This document shows, piece after piece, positions 16,400 to 26,029 of a stretch of DNA of 64,000 nucleotides (position 1 is its first letter; the number at the start of each line of letters is the position of its first letter). A program made the translations under genes and the position numbers. A model generated the notes under the pieces. The model saw only the letters and a list, made by a program, of their open reading frames with translations, ran no database searches and had not been told where the DNA came from. Source of the stretch: Parasphingopyxis marina (GTDB lineage: Bacteria > Pseudomonadota > Alphaproteobacteria > Sphingomonadales > Sphingomonadaceae); assembly GCF_014237875.1 (NCBI RefSeq), contig NZ_JACJVJ010000001.1:1476501-1540500 (forward strand), given 5' to 3'.

Positions 16400-17269
16400 T
16401 TGGGCGATTCCCCGCTCAGCTTCCAGAAGCTCATCCTGACGCTCCATGACTATTGGAGCGCGCGGGATTGCGTGATTCTGCAGCCCTATGATGTCGAGAT
16501 GGGCGCGGGCACCTTCCACCCGGCGACGACCCTGCGCGCGCTCGGCCCGAACCCGTGGAACGCGGCCTATGTCCAGCCGTCGCGCCGGCCGACCGACGGC
16601 CGCTATGGCGAAAACCCCAACCGGCTCCAGCATTATTACCAGTATCAGGTAATCCTGAAGCCGAGCCCGCCCGACATCCAGCAGCTCTATCTCGACAGCC
16701 TCGTCGCGATCGGCATCGATCCCTTGAAGCACGATATCCGTTTCGTCGAGGATGATTGGGAATCGCCGACGCTGGGCGCCTGGGGGCTGGGCTGGGAAGT
16801 CTGGTGCGACGGGATGGAGGTGACGCAGTTCACCTATTTCCAGCAGGTCGGCGGCTTCGACTGCAAGCCGGTGGCGGGCGAACTCACCTACGGGCTCGAA
16901 CGGCTGGCGATGTATATCCAGGGCGTCGACAATGTGTACGATCTCGCCTTCAACGATGCCGGCGTTTCCTATGGCGACGTCTTCCTCGAAAACGAGAAGC
17001 AATTCTCCAAATATAATTTCGAGGTGGCGAACACCGAAACGCTGTTCCAGTGGTTCAGGGATGCCGCCGCCGAATGCATGCGCTGCATCGAGGCCGGCGT
17101 CCCGCTGGCCGCCTATGATCAGGCGATCAAGGCCAGCCATATCTTCAACCTGCTGAACGCCCGCGGCGTCATCTCGGTTGCCGAGCGGCAAGCCTATATC
17201 GGCCGCGTCCGCGATCTCGCGGTGGGATCATGCCAGGCGCATATGGAAAAGAACGGGTGGGCGGCGTGA
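16400..17269 (+). CDS. glyQ: Glycine-tRNA ligase, alpha subunit
   Basis: The catalytic alpha subunit of the two-subunit bacterial GlyRS, which charges tRNA-Gly. At 289 residues it has the family length. Conserved stretches include [12 protein letters not shown], [10 protein letters not shown] and Gly-Glu-Leu-Thr-Tyr-Gly-Leu-Glu-Arg. No ATG fits; TTG 16400 has GAAGG eight bases upstream and gives the family N-terminus. The open frame reaches back to 15326 only as antisense of the TraB gene. Its stop overlaps glyS. Confidence 0.95.
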   Translation: MGDSPLSFQKLILTLHDYWSARDCVILQPYDVEMGAGTFHPATTLRALGPNPWNAAYVQPSRRPTDGRYGENPNRLQHYYQYQVILKPSPPDIQQLYLDSLVAIGIDPLKHDIRFVEDDWESPTLGAWGLGWEVWCDGMEVTQFTYFQQVGGFDCKPVAGELTYGLERLAMYIQGVDNVYDLAFNDAGVSYGDVFLENEKQFSKYNFEVANTETLFQWFRDAAAECMRCIEAGVPLAAYDQAIKASHIFNLLNARGVISVAERQAYIGRVRDLAVGSCQAHMEKNGWAA

Positions 17270-19326
17270 CCGATTTCCTGCTCGAAATCCTGTCCGAGGA
17301 AATTCCCGCGCGGATGCAGGCGAAGGCCCGCGAGGATCTGGCGCGGCTGTTTACTGCCGAGCTCGCCGAAGCGGGGCTCAATGCCGATGATCTTACCGTC
17401 TATTCGACGCCGCGCCGGCTGGCGCTGATCGCCAAGGGCCTGCCAGCCGAAACCCAAGCCGTCAGCGAAGAACGCCGCGGCCCGCGCGCCGATGCGCCGG
17501 ACAAGGCCATAGAGGGCTTTCTGCGCGGCGCCGGGGTCACGCGCGACCAGCTGGAGGAGCGCGAGGACAAGAAGGGGACCTTCCTCTTCGCGGTGATCGA
17601 CACGCCGGGCCGCGCGACCAGGGATGTGCTCGCCGAGGCGATCCCCGCGGTCATCCGCGCCTTTCCCTGGCCCAAATCGATGCGCTGGGGCGCAGCCTCC
17701 GAAAGTACCGAAAGCCTGCGCTGGGTCCGCCCGCTGCAAGGCATCGTCGCGATCTTCGGCGAGGAGCTGGTCGAATGCAGCATCGGCGATGCGACCTCGG
17801 GCTATGACACGGTCGGCCACCGCTTCCATCACACTGGCCCCATCACCATCGGCGGCGCCGACGATTATGTCGAAAAGCTGCGCGCCTGCCATGTCATCGT
17901 CGACCAGGCCGAGCGCGAGACCATCGTCCGCGACGGCGCGAAAAAGGCGGCGGAAGATGCCGGGCTCGTGCTGGTCGGGGATGAGGGGCTGGTCGTTGAA
18001 AATGCCGGGCTCACCGAATGGCCGGTGCCGCTGCTTGGGACGTTCGACGAGAGCTATCTGGAGGTGCCCGAAGAGGTCATCCAGCTCACCGCGCGGATCA
18101 ACCAGAAATATTTCATCTGCCGCAAGGCCGACGGAAGCCTCGCGCCCAATTTCGTCTGCACGGCGAATATCGAGGCGAAGGACGGCGGCAAGGGCGTCGT
18201 CGCGGGCAACGAGAAAGTGCTGGCCGCGCGGCTCTCCGACGCCAAATTCTTCTGGGAGCAGGACCGGCTCAAGACGCTGGAGCAGCATGCCGAGCGGCTG
18301 GGCGAGATCGTCTTCCACGAAAAGCTTGGTACCGTTGCCGACAAGGTGGAGCGCGTTGCCAGGCTTGCGCGCTGGCTCGCCGAGGAGGGCATCGTCGCGG
18401 CGGACCCCGACAAGGCCGAACAGGCGGCGCGCCTCGCCAAGGCCGATCTCGTCACCGGCATGGTCGGCGAGTTCGCCGACCTGCAGGGCGTGATGGGCGG
18501 CTATTATGCCGAGGCCGAGGGGCTGGACACTGAAGTCGCGAACGCGATCCGCGATCACTACAAGCCGGTCGGTCAGGGCGACGAAGTGCCGAGGGCACCC
18601 GTTACGGTAGCGGTGTCGCTGGCGGACAAGCTGGATACTCTCAGTCAATTCTTTGCTGAGGATATGAAGCCAACAGGGTCAAAGGACCCGTTCGCGCTTC
18701 GCAGAGCCGGGCTGGGAGTGCTCGAACTTTTGAGTGCGAATGAAATTCGGGCGCGATTGTTTGGAGTTGTGAACCATACGGTTAACCTGCGAAAACTGCA
18801 TGCAAATATCATTGCAGATGAAGTGCTTCAGTTTCTCATCGATCGCCTCAAGGTCCAGCAGCGCGAGGCCGGGGTCCGGCACGACCTGATCGACGCGGTT
18901 TTCGCGCTCGGCGGCGAGGACGATCTCGTCCGGCTGCTCGCGCGCGTTAAGGCGCTGCAGGCGTTCGTCGAGACCGAGGACGGCGTCAATCTGCTAGCCG
19001 GCTACAAGCGCGCGGCGAATATCCTCAAAAAGGAAGAGTGGGAGCCGCTCGAAGGCGACTATGCGGCCGAGCCCGCCGAGGCGGCGCTGCGGGAGGCGCT
19101 GGACGCGGCCGAGCCCAAGGCGGCCGCGGCGATCGAGGCCGAGGATTTCGAGGGCGCGATGGCCGCGCTCGCCTCGCTCCGCGCGCCGATCGACAGCTTC
19201 TTCGAGACTGTCACCGTCAATGACGAGGATGCGGTCAAACGCGCTTCGAGGCTTCAAATGTTGGAACGGATGCGCGATGCCGTTCATACGGTCGCCGACT
19301 TCTCCAAAATCGAAGGTGGCGGATAG
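17266..19326 (+). CDS. glyS: Glycine-tRNA ligase, beta subunit
   Basis: The beta subunit of GlyRS binds and recognises tRNA-Gly. At 686 residues it has the usual length. It opens [16 protein letters not shown], has an HD-like region in the middle and a C-terminal DALR-type anticodon-binding domain. GTG 17266 overlaps the glyQ stop (GTGA), so the two are translationally coupled. Residues ~447-525 are encoded by DNA of distinctly lower G+C and different codon choice; see the separate entry at 18606-18840. The reading frame is intact throughout. Confidence 0.96.
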   Translation: MTDFLLEILSEEIPARMQAKAREDLARLFTAELAEAGLNADDLTVYSTPRRLALIAKGLPAETQAVSEERRGPRADAPDKAIEGFLRGAGVTRDQLEEREDKKGTFLFAVIDTPGRATRDVLAEAIPAVIRAFPWPKSMRWGAASESTESLRWVRPLQGIVAIFGEELVECSIGDATSGYDTVGHRFHHTGPITIGGADDYVEKLRACHVIVDQAERETIVRDGAKKAAEDAGLVLVGDEGLVVENAGLTEWPVPLLGTFDESYLEVPEEVIQLTARINQKYFICRKADGSLAPNFVCTANIEAKDGGKGVVAGNEKVLAARLSDAKFFWEQDRLKTLEQHAERLGEIVFHEKLGTVADKVERVARLARWLAEEGIVAADPDKAEQAARLAKADLVTGMVGEFADLQGVMGGYYAEAEGLDTEVANAIRDHYKPVGQGDEVPRAPVTVAVSLADKLDTLSQFFAEDMKPTGSKDPFALRRAGLGVLELLSANEIRARLFGVVNHTVNLRKLHANIIADEVLQFLIDRLKVQQREAGVRHDLIDAVFALGGEDDLVRLLARVKALQAFVETEDGVNLLAGYKRAANILKKEEWEPLEGDYAAEPAEAALREALDAAEPKAAAAIEAEDFEGAMAALASLRAPIDSFFETVTVNDEDAVKRASRLQMLERMRDAVHTVADFSKIEGGG
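18606..18840 (+). other. Low-GC, atypical-codon patch inside glyS
   Basis: By hand count G+C is 53, 62, 47 and 40% in successive 60-base lines from 18601, against roughly 65% in the flanks. Codons such as AAT, AAA, TTT, CAT, ATT and GCA cluster here and are rare around it. The protein stays in frame with a plausible GlyS sequence ([13 protein letters not shown]). A recombination patch from a lower-GC relative is the simplest reading. Confidence 0.6.
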
Positions 19327-19416
19327 GAAATTTCGTTTCGATCCCGGGTCCGTCCGGCCTTTCGGGGGCCGCGCCTGTGTCAACCAGTGTCAACCGAGCA
19401 AAGGAATATTCTCCCA

Positions 19417-22077
19417 ATGACTCAGTATGTGTACCGTTTCGGTGGCGGTGTTTCCGAAGGCGGATCGGGCGACAAGAATCTTCTCGGCGGCAAGGGCGCG
19501 AACCTCGCCGAAATGGCCTCGATCGGCCTGCCGGTGCCGCCCGGCTTCACCATCTCGACCGAAATGTGCACCCGCTATTATGACGAGGGCGAGCAGTTCC
19601 CCGACGAGTTGAAGCAGCAGGTCGCGGACGGCATCGCCCATGTCGAAAAGGTCACGGGAAAGATTTTCGGCGATGCGTCCGATCCGCTGCTGGTTTCGGT
19701 GCGCTCGGGCGCGCGGGTTTCGATGCCCGGCATGATGGACACCGTCCTCAATCTCGGCCTCAATGACGAAACGGTGCAGGGCCTGGCCGCGATCTCCGAA
19801 GATCCGCGTTTCGCCTGGGACAGCTATCGCCGCTTCATCCAGATGTATTGCGACGTCGTCCTCGGCCTCGATCATGGCGCGTTCGAGGAAGCGCTCGAAA
19901 TCGCCAAGGAAGACAAGGGGATATATCTCGATACCGAGATGACGGCCGAAGACTGGCAGGCGCTGGTCGCCAGCTACAAGGCGATCGCCGAAAAGGAACT
20001 GGGCCGGCCTTTCCCGCAAGACCCGCAGGACCAGCTCTGGGGCGCGATCGGCGCGGTGTTCGGTTCCTGGCAGGCCGAACGCGCCAAGGTCTATCGCCGG
20101 ATCAACGATATTCCGGGCGATTGGGGCACGGCGGTCAACGTGCAGGCGATGGTGTTCGGCAATATGGGCGAAACCTCCGCGACCGGCGTTGCCTTTACCC
20201 GCGATCCCGCGACCGGCGAGCACGCCTATTATGGCGAATGGCTGATCAACGCGCAGGGCGAGGATGTCGTCGCCGGTATCCGCACGCCGCAATATCTGAC
20301 CAAGGCCGCGCGCGAACGCGCCAACGCGAAACCGGCGTCCATGGAAGAGGGGATGCCCGAAACCTTTGCCGAGCTGGCCAAGGTCTTCGACCTGCTCGAA
20401 GCCCATTATCGCGACATGCAGGATATCGAGTTCACCGTCGAACGCGGCACATTGTGGATGCTGCAGACCCGCTCGGGCAAGCGCACGGCCAAGGCCGCGC
20501 TCAAGATCGCGGTCGATATGGCGGCCGAAGGGCTGATCAGCGAGGAAGAGGCGGTGCTCCGCGTCGATCCGGCGGCGCTGGACCAATTGCTCCACCCGAC
20601 GCTCGATCCCGAAGCGGAGCGCGACGTGATTGCCAAGGGCCTGCCGGCATCGCCGGGCGCGGCGTCCGGTATCGTCGTGTTCGATGCCGATACCGCGGAG
20701 AAGCGCGCCGAACAGGGTGCCGATGTCATTCTTGTCCGGGTCGAAACCTCGCCGGAAGACATTCACGGCATGCACGCCGCCAAGGGTATTTTGACGGCGC
20801 GGGGCGGCATGACTTCGCACGCCGCGGTGGTCGCGCGCGGCATGGGCCGCCCGTGCGTGTCGGGCGCGGGATCGGTCGCGATCGATGCGAAAGAGAAGGT
20901 TTTCCGGGTCGCGGGCCGCGAAGTCCGCGAAGGCGATATCGTCACGCTAGACGGCGCGACCGGCGAAATCATGGCCGGGGAGGTTGCGACCGTGCAGCCC
21001 GAACTGGCCGGCGATTTCGGCCAGTTGATGGTCTGGGCGGACAAGTCCCGCCGGCTCAAGGTCCGTACCAATGCCGAGACGCCGGCGGATTGCCGCACGG
21101 CGCGCGAATTCGGCGCCGAGGGCATCGGCCTTTGCCGGACCGAGCATATGTTCTTCGATGCCGCGCGGATCACCGCCGTGCGCCAGATGATCCTGGCCAC
21201 CGACGAGGCCGGGCGGCGCGAGGCGCTGGCCAAGCTGCTTCCCGAACAGCGCGCCGACTTCAAGCAGATTTTCGAGATCATGGCCGGGCTGCCGGTGACG
21301 ATCCGGCTGCTCGATCCGCCGCTCCACGAATTCCTGCCGCATGAGGATAGCGAGTTCGAGGAAGTGGCGAAGGCCGCCGATGTTTCGGTCGATACGCTCA
21401 AGCGCCGGGTGAACGAGCTGCACGAGTTCAATCCGATGCTCGGCCATCGCGGCTGTCGCCTCGGCATCACCTATCCCGAAATCTACGAAATCCAGGCGCG
21501 CGCGATATTCGAGGCGGCCTTGCTGGTGACCGAGGAAACCGGCGCGGCGCCTTTCCCCGAGGTGATGGTGCCGCTGGTCGGCACGCGGCGCGAGCTGGAG
21601 CTGATGAAAGCGGTGATCGACGCCGCCGCTGCCGCCGTTTTCGCCGAGCAGGGCAAGAGCGTCGACTATCATGTCGGGACGATGATCGAGCTGCCGCGCG
21701 CGGCGCTGCGGGCCGGGCAGATCGCCGAGGTCGGCGAGTTTTTCAGCTTCGGCACCAATGACCTGACGCAGACGACGCTGGGTGTGTCGCGCGACGATGC
21801 GGGGCGCTTCCTCACCCAATATGTCGACAAGGGCATCTATCCGCGCGATCCCTTCGTCAGCATTGATATCGAGGGCGTGGGCGAGCTGATCCGCATTGCC
21901 GCGGAGCGGGGGAGGGCGACGCGCCCCGACATCAAGCTCGGTATTTGCGGCGAACATGGCGGCGATCCCGCCTCGATCGCGTTTTGCGAGGAAGTCGGGC
22001 TCGATTACGTCTCGGCTTCGCCCTACCGGGTGCCGATCGCGCGGCTGGCAGCGGCGCAGGCGGCGCTCCGGAAATAG
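19417..22077 (+). CDS. ppdK: Pyruvate, phosphate dikinase
   Basis: PPDK interconverts pyruvate, ATP and phosphate with phosphoenolpyruvate, AMP and pyrophosphate. The 886-residue protein has the ATP-grasp N-terminal domain (Lys-Asn-Leu-Leu-Gly-Gly-Lys-Gly-Ala-Asn-Leu), a central swivelling domain with catalytic His468 in GGMTSHAAVV, and the C-terminal PEP/pyruvate barrel (Gly-Thr-Asn-Asp-Leu-Thr-Gln-Thr and Gly-Ile-Cys-Gly-Glu-His-Gly-Gly). ATG 19417 follows AAGGAA. It lies 90 bases after glyS. It can support gluconeogenesis or pyrophosphate use. Confidence 0.96.
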   Translation: MTQYVYRFGGGVSEGGSGDKNLLGGKGANLAEMASIGLPVPPGFTISTEMCTRYYDEGEQFPDELKQQVADGIAHVEKVTGKIFGDASDPLLVSVRSGARVSMPGMMDTVLNLGLNDETVQGLAAISEDPRFAWDSYRRFIQMYCDVVLGLDHGAFEEALEIAKEDKGIYLDTEMTAEDWQALVASYKAIAEKELGRPFPQDPQDQLWGAIGAVFGSWQAERAKVYRRINDIPGDWGTAVNVQAMVFGNMGETSATGVAFTRDPATGEHAYYGEWLINAQGEDVVAGIRTPQYLTKAARERANAKPASMEEGMPETFAELAKVFDLLEAHYRDMQDIEFTVERGTLWMLQTRSGKRTAKAALKIAVDMAAEGLISEEEAVLRVDPAALDQLLHPTLDPEAERDVIAKGLPASPGAASGIVVFDADTAEKRAEQGADVILVRVETSPEDIHGMHAAKGILTARGGMTSHAAVVARGMGRPCVSGAGSVAIDAKEKVFRVAGREVREGDIVTLDGATGEIMAGEVATVQPELAGDFGQLMVWADKSRRLKVRTNAETPADCRTAREFGAEGIGLCRTEHMFFDAARITAVRQMILATDEAGRREALAKLLPEQRADFKQIFEIMAGLPVTIRLLDPPLHEFLPHEDSEFEEVAKAADVSVDTLKRRVNELHEFNPMLGHRGCRLGITYPEIYEIQARAIFEAALLVTEETGAAPFPEVMVPLVGTRRELELMKAVIDAAAAAVFAEQGKSVDYHVGTMIELPRAALRAGQIAEVGEFFSFGTNDLTQTTLGVSRDDAGRFLTQYVDKGIYPRDPFVSIDIEGVGELIRIAAERGRATRPDIKLGICGEHGGDPASIAFCEEVGLDYVSASPYRVPIARLAAAQAALRK

Positions 22078-22080
22078 CGG

Positions 22081-22578
22081 CTAGCGCGCTGCGCGATACT
22101 GGCGGCTATGCTCGTCGAGTTCGCCGCGATGGAGCAAAGCGGCCTGCGCGGACCATGCCTCGCGCTCGACCATGCCCGGCTCGGCGCCGAGCCGGCCTTC
22201 GATCGCCGCGCGCTGTTCGGCGGAAAGTTTGGCGATCTGCTTGTAGCGATGGAAACCCATCTCGTTGAGCGTGATCTCGTCGTCGCGCCCGAGGCCGCGG
22301 ATCACGGTAAGGTCGTCGCTGCCCTTGGTCGCGCCGGCGATCGCCGCGCCCGTGCGCGCGCCGATCGGGTCGGCGTCGTGGCGCTCGATTTCAGCGATTC
22401 GCTCGTTGGCGGCGCGGATTCGCGCTTCGTGATCGCGTTCGAGCTCCACATAGCGCGCATGCTCGTCGCGATACCGCCGTTTCCACTTGCCGCTGGGGCT
22501 GAGGATCAGGCCGATCAGCAGCCCGATCAATAGGGCGAGGCCCAGCAGGATCCCTTGTTCGAGGTCGATAACCGTCAT
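22081..22578 (-). CDS. Membrane-anchored helix-hairpin-helix protein
   Basis: A 165-residue protein of unknown function. One N-terminal membrane helix (about residues 8-27) is followed by a charged coiled-coil-like stretch and then a helix-hairpin-helix module, Leu-Thr-Val-Ile-Arg-Gly-Leu-Gly-Arg-Asp...Leu-Asn-Glu-Met-Gly, with Tyr-Lys-Gln-Ile-Ala and Glu-Arg-Glu-Ala-Trp. Such modules occur in DUF4332-like and NuoE-tail proteins and may bind nucleic acid or protein. Convergent with ppdK, 3 bases apart. Confidence 0.75.
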   Translation of the reverse strand: MTVIDLEQGILLGLALLIGLLIGLILSPSGKWKRRYRDEHARYVELERDHEARIRAANERIAEIERHDADPIGARTGAAIAGATKGSDDLTVIRGLGRDDEITLNEMGFHRYKQIAKLSAEQRAAIEGRLGAEPGMVEREAWSAQAALLHRGELDEHSRQYRAAR

Positions 22579-22638
22579 CGCGTTACATTCCTTTCGGAAA
22601 CATAACCATCATCGATGCAGGACGGTTCCCATGAAAGG

Positions 22639-22678
22639 TTAGGCGGGGCCGGGAGAGGAGTGAACCGGCCCCGCCTAA
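22639..22678 (-). terminator. Strong hairpin terminator after the Tad operon
   Basis: The arms 22639-22652 and 22665-22678 are perfectly complementary over 14 bases (TTAGGCGGGGCCGG against its reverse complement) around a 12-base loop. On the minus strand it follows the tadC stop by 10 bases and is trailed by a CCTTTC stretch. It probably ends the pilus operon, and might also stop transcripts from the other side. Confidence 0.75.
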
Positions 22679-22687
22679 ATCGGTATC

Positions 22688-23686
22688 CTAGTTGACGAAA
22701 TTGTCCGTGATCGAACAGGCCGCAGGGCCAAGGATCACAACGAACAGCGTCGGCAGGATGAACAGGATCAGCGGCACCGTCATGATGGCGGGAAGCCGCG
22801 CGGCCTTTTCCTCGGCGCGCATCATGCGCTCGTTGCGGAATTCGGCCGATAGCACGCGCAGCGCACTGGCGAGCGGCGTACCGTATTTCTCGGTCTGGAT
22901 CATCGTCGTCACAACGCCGCGCACGGCCTCGAGATCGACGCGATAGGCCAGGTTCTCGAACGCCTGGCGGCGTTCGGTCAGGAAGCCCAGCTCGATCGCC
23001 GTCAGCGCGAATTCGTCGCCGAGCTCGGGATAGGCGCTGCCCAGTTCCCGCGCGACGCGGGTAAAGGCGGCGTCGACCGTCAGGCCGGCTTCGGCGCAGA
23101 TGACGAGAAGGTCGAGCGCGTCGGGAAGGCCCTTGCGGATCTCGTTCGAACGCTTCTGCACCTTGTTGGTGACGATGATGTCGGGAAGCTTGTAGCTGAA
23201 CAGCAGCGTACCGCCGACCAGCATGAACTTCTTGAGCGGCGACCAGTCGGCCTGGAAACCGAACATGAAGACCGCGATCGCCATGCCGCCGCCGATCACG
23301 ATCGGCAGTACGAGGCGGCCGAAAATGACGATGACGGCAAGGTCCTTGGACCGGATGCCGGCCTGGGCAAGGCGTTGCTGCGCCTGTTTCAGCTGGTCTT
23401 CCTGAAGCGTGTTCATCGACTTCAGGAACGAGCGCATCCGGTCGGTCGTCTGGTTGGTCTGGGTCAGCGACTTGCGCGTGCGGCGGGTGGAGGCGGTAAT
23501 ACCGGCCTTCAACTGCTCGCGCCGTTCGTTGAGCGCCTTCACGCGTTTGGCCATCGGATCGCGCACCGTGGTTGCCGCATAGAGCGCGACGAGCACCGCG
23601 AAGGCCGCCACTGCCGCGAGCAGGGTCGCGACAAGGATCACATCGACGCCGAGGATGGTCGGTCCGGTGGGAGGGGCTTGTGTCAT
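22688..23686 (-). CDS. tadC: TadC, type II secretion F-domain inner-membrane protein
   Basis: A 332-residue polytopic protein and one of the paired platform proteins of the Tad (tight adherence) pilus. The T2SSF domain covers about residues 190-315, with Leu-Gly-Asp-Glu-Phe-Ala-Leu-Thr and Arg-Arg-Gln-Ala-Phe-Glu-Asn-Leu; membrane helices lie near residues 14-35, 125-150 and at the C-terminus. It is the last gene of the operon, 21 bases after tadB. Confidence 0.92.
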   Translation of the reverse strand: MTQAPPTGPTILGVDVILVATLLAAVAAFAVLVALYAATTVRDPMAKRVKALNERREQLKAGITASTRRTRKSLTQTNQTTDRMRSFLKSMNTLQEDQLKQAQQRLAQAGIRSKDLAVIVIFGRLVLPIVIGGGMAIAVFMFGFQADWSPLKKFMLVGGTLLFSYKLPDIIVTNKVQKRSNEIRKGLPDALDLLVICAEAGLTVDAAFTRVARELGSAYPELGDEFALTAIELGFLTERRQAFENLAYRVDLEAVRGVVTTMIQTEKYGTPLASALRVLSAEFRNERMMRAEEKAARLPAIMTVPLILFILPTLFVVILGPAACSITDNFVN

Positions 23687-23707
23687 ATTCTCTCTCGCTC
23701 CTCTCGA

Positions 23708-24685
23708 CTAGATTTCGAAGTTGACCATCTTGGCCATGATGAACACGCCAATGCCCATCCAGACCAGGCCGCCAAGGCCGGCGATCATCAGGCGTTCGTC
23801 GACGAAGAATTCGCCCATATAGCCCGGGTTGATCGACATGATCAGGCCGAACACGATGAAGGGCAGCGAGCCGACGATATAGGCCGACGCCTTGGATTCC
23901 GACGACATCGCCTTGATCTTCAGCTTCATCTGCGAACGCTGGCGCAGCACGTTGGCAAGGTTCGAGAGCGTCTCGGCCAGGTTACCGCCGGTTTCGCGCT
24001 GGATCGCCAGGGTGATGCAGAAGAATTTGAATTCCGGCGTGCCGAGGCGTTTGGCGGTATCTTCGAGCGCCTCTTCCATCGTCTTGCCGATCTTCATCTT
24101 GTCGACGACGCTCGCAAATTCGCTGCCCACGGGATCGGGAACTTCCTTGGCGACGACCGACATGGTCTCGGAAATCGGAAGGCCGGACCGCAGGCCGCGA
24201 ACGAGCAGTTCGATCGCGTCGGGAAATTTCGAGGTGAATTTGTTGATCCGTCGCTTCATCATGTAGCCGACGACCATGTGCGGGATGAACAGGCCGACAA
24301 AGGCGCCGAGCATCAACCCGAACAGGATCGGAAGGCCCTTGAAGGTCAGGAAGCCGGTGATGATGATCAGCAGGCCCGCGCTCACCATCATATAGTGGCT
24401 CAGAGTCCAGGGCATGCCCGTCTGCGCAAGTCGGGTCCGCAGCATTTCCGGGCGCGGTATCAGGCGGCTCGCCAAGCTATCCATCTGGCTGTCGCGCTTC
24501 GCCAGGATCCGCTTCATCTGCGCTTCGGCCGAAACCGTGCTGGTAGCCGACGCATAGCGCTGGCGCACGGCCTGGAGCCGTTTCGCCGAGGCCTTTTGCA
24601 CATTGGGCCCCGAAAAGGCGAAATAGAGAAGCAACATGAAGCCAAGCATCCCGGCGAACATGATGAACATGGGAAGAATGGACAT
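23708..24685 (-). CDS. tadB: TadB, type II secretion F-domain inner-membrane protein
   Basis: A 325-residue T2SSF-family platform protein of the Tad pilus, with N-terminal membrane helices (about 3-25, 100-145), the F-domain signature Glu-Leu-Leu-Val-Arg-Gly-Leu-Arg-Ser-Gly-Leu-Pro-Ile and a C-terminal helix pair. It normally follows the TadA/CpaF ATPase; here it follows cpaE directly across a 60-base gap holding a strong hairpin. Confidence 0.93.
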   Translation of the reverse strand: MSILPMFIMFAGMLGFMLLLYFAFSGPNVQKASAKRLQAVRQRYASATSTVSAEAQMKRILAKRDSQMDSLASRLIPRPEMLRTRLAQTGMPWTLSHYMMVSAGLLIIITGFLTFKGLPILFGLMLGAFVGLFIPHMVVGYMMKRRINKFTSKFPDAIELLVRGLRSGLPISETMSVVAKEVPDPVGSEFASVVDKMKIGKTMEEALEDTAKRLGTPEFKFFCITLAIQRETGGNLAETLSNLANVLRQRSQMKLKIKAMSSESKASAYIVGSLPFIVFGLIMSINPGYMGEFFVDERLMIAGLGGLVWMGIGVFIMAKMVNFEI

Positions 24686-24708
24686 ATTTGCTTTCCGTTC
24701 TTTCTCGG

Positions 24709-24735
24709 CCGGGCCCGCGCATCGCGCAGGCCCGG
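24709..24735 (-). promoter_or_regulatory. Intercistronic hairpin between cpaE and tadB
   Basis: The arms 24709-24720 (CCGGGCCCGCGC) and 24724-24735 (GCGCAGGCCCGG) pair over 12 positions with one mismatch and a 3-base loop. On the minus strand it lies 10 bases after the cpaE stop. It may lower tadB-tadC expression, stabilise the upstream mRNA, or mark the site where the usual tadA gene is missing. Confidence 0.6.
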
Positions 24736-24745
24736 TGTTTTACGC

Positions 24746-26029
24746 TTAGGCTTCCGCCTTTTCAGGCTTCTTCGAGACGAGCGCCTTGAGGCCGCCAAGC
24801 TTGCCCATCAGCGAACCGCTGCCGGCATCGCCGCTGGCGACTTCCTCGAAATCGTCGAGGCTGGCGACACGATCGGCAAGCTGCTTCACCATGGAGCCGA
24901 CCCGCGACGACCGGGCCGCTTCGGCAAGCGTCTTGCCGAGCTTCGCAGCCTGGATGGCGGTTTTGGGGTCGAACGGGATCACCATGTCGACGCGGCGTTC
25001 GATCGAAGTTTCGAAATCCTTCCGCGTGATTTCAAGCTGGCCGCCCGAAGGCACGCGATTGGCGACCAGGATGACCTGGGCCCCCGGCGCGTTCGACTTG
25101 AACCAGGAAAGCAGGCGGATCGTGTCGCGCGTGGCGGCGAGCGTCAGCTCGGTCACGATCACGGCCTTGTTCACATCCTGCAGCAAGTGCGGGAACTGGA
25201 TCAGCGTCTGGCGCGGCATATCGATCACTGAAAGCTCGAAGGCGTTCTTGATCTCTTCTTCCAGCTGGTAATAGGCGGTGCCGTCGGTCAGCATCGGCTG
25301 GTTGATCGGCGCTTCGGCCGACAGCACAGCGAGCTTGTCATTGGCTTTGACCATAGCGCGTTCGATGAACAGGCCGTCGATGCGGCTCGGATTCTCGATT
25401 GCGTCGATCAGGCCGCGGCCGGGCTCGAGATCGAGCGACAGCGCATCGGTGCCGAAATGGACGTCGAGATCCAGCAGCGCCGTCAGGCGGCCCTGTTCCT
25501 GGCTGACGAGCCAGGCGACCGAGCTGGCCAGCGTCGAGGCGCCAACGCCGCCGCGCGTGCCGATAAAGGCGGTCATCACGTGCGGGCGATCGGTTTCACC
25601 ACCATCGGCCTGACGCGGGCCCGCGAGGATCATCTGGGCCTGGGTCAGCGAATCGCGGAGCTGATCGGCGTTGAACGGCTTCAGCAGGTAATCCTGGATG
25701 CCGCTCGTCAGCAGATCGCGGTACAGGCGAACATCGTTCACCTGGCCGGTTGCAATCACCACCGTGCCGGGCTCGCAGACTTCGGCGAGGCCGTTGATGT
25801 CGTTGAGCGGATCGCTGCTCTCCGAAAGATCGACGAACAGGATGTTCGGGCTCGCGGTGACCGAAAGCGACTGGACTGCGTTGCGCAGGCCTCCCTTGTT
25901 GACCTTCTCCTCGGCCCAGCCGAGTTCGGTCGCGACCGGGCGGATGATGTCAGCCGTTTCGTCGTCGCAGATATAAGCCTGGAACGGGTCGCGCTGCGAC
26001 GCCGAAGCTGTGTTGAAAGGAGCGTTCAT
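24746..26029 (-). CDS. cpaE: CpaE/TadZ pilus-assembly ATPase
   Basis: A 427-residue protein with an N-terminal receiver-like domain (about residues 15-135, without a clear phosphorylation site) and a MinD/ParA-type ATPase whose deviant Walker A reads GTRGGVGAST. Such TadZ proteins place the Tad machine at the pole. I use ATG 26029, which shares one base with the cpaD stop and follows GGGAGG; the TTG one codon upstream is less likely. The tail Lys-Lys-Pro-Glu-Lys-Ala-Glu-Ala is polar. The TadA/CpaF ATPase expected next is absent. Confidence 0.92.
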   Translation of the reverse strand: MNAPFNTASASQRDPFQAYICDDETADIIRPVATELGWAEEKVNKGGLRNAVQSLSVTASPNILFVDLSESSDPLNDINGLAEVCEPGTVVIATGQVNDVRLYRDLLTSGIQDYLLKPFNADQLRDSLTQAQMILAGPRQADGGETDRPHVMTAFIGTRGGVGASTLASSVAWLVSQEQGRLTALLDLDVHFGTDALSLDLEPGRGLIDAIENPSRIDGLFIERAMVKANDKLAVLSAEAPINQPMLTDGTAYYQLEEEIKNAFELSVIDMPRQTLIQFPHLLQDVNKAVIVTELTLAATRDTIRLLSWFKSNAPGAQVILVANRVPSGGQLEITRKDFETSIERRVDMVIPFDPKTAIQAAKLGKTLAEAARSSRVGSMVKQLADRVASLDDFEEVASGDAGSGSLMGKLGGLKALVSKKPEKAEA

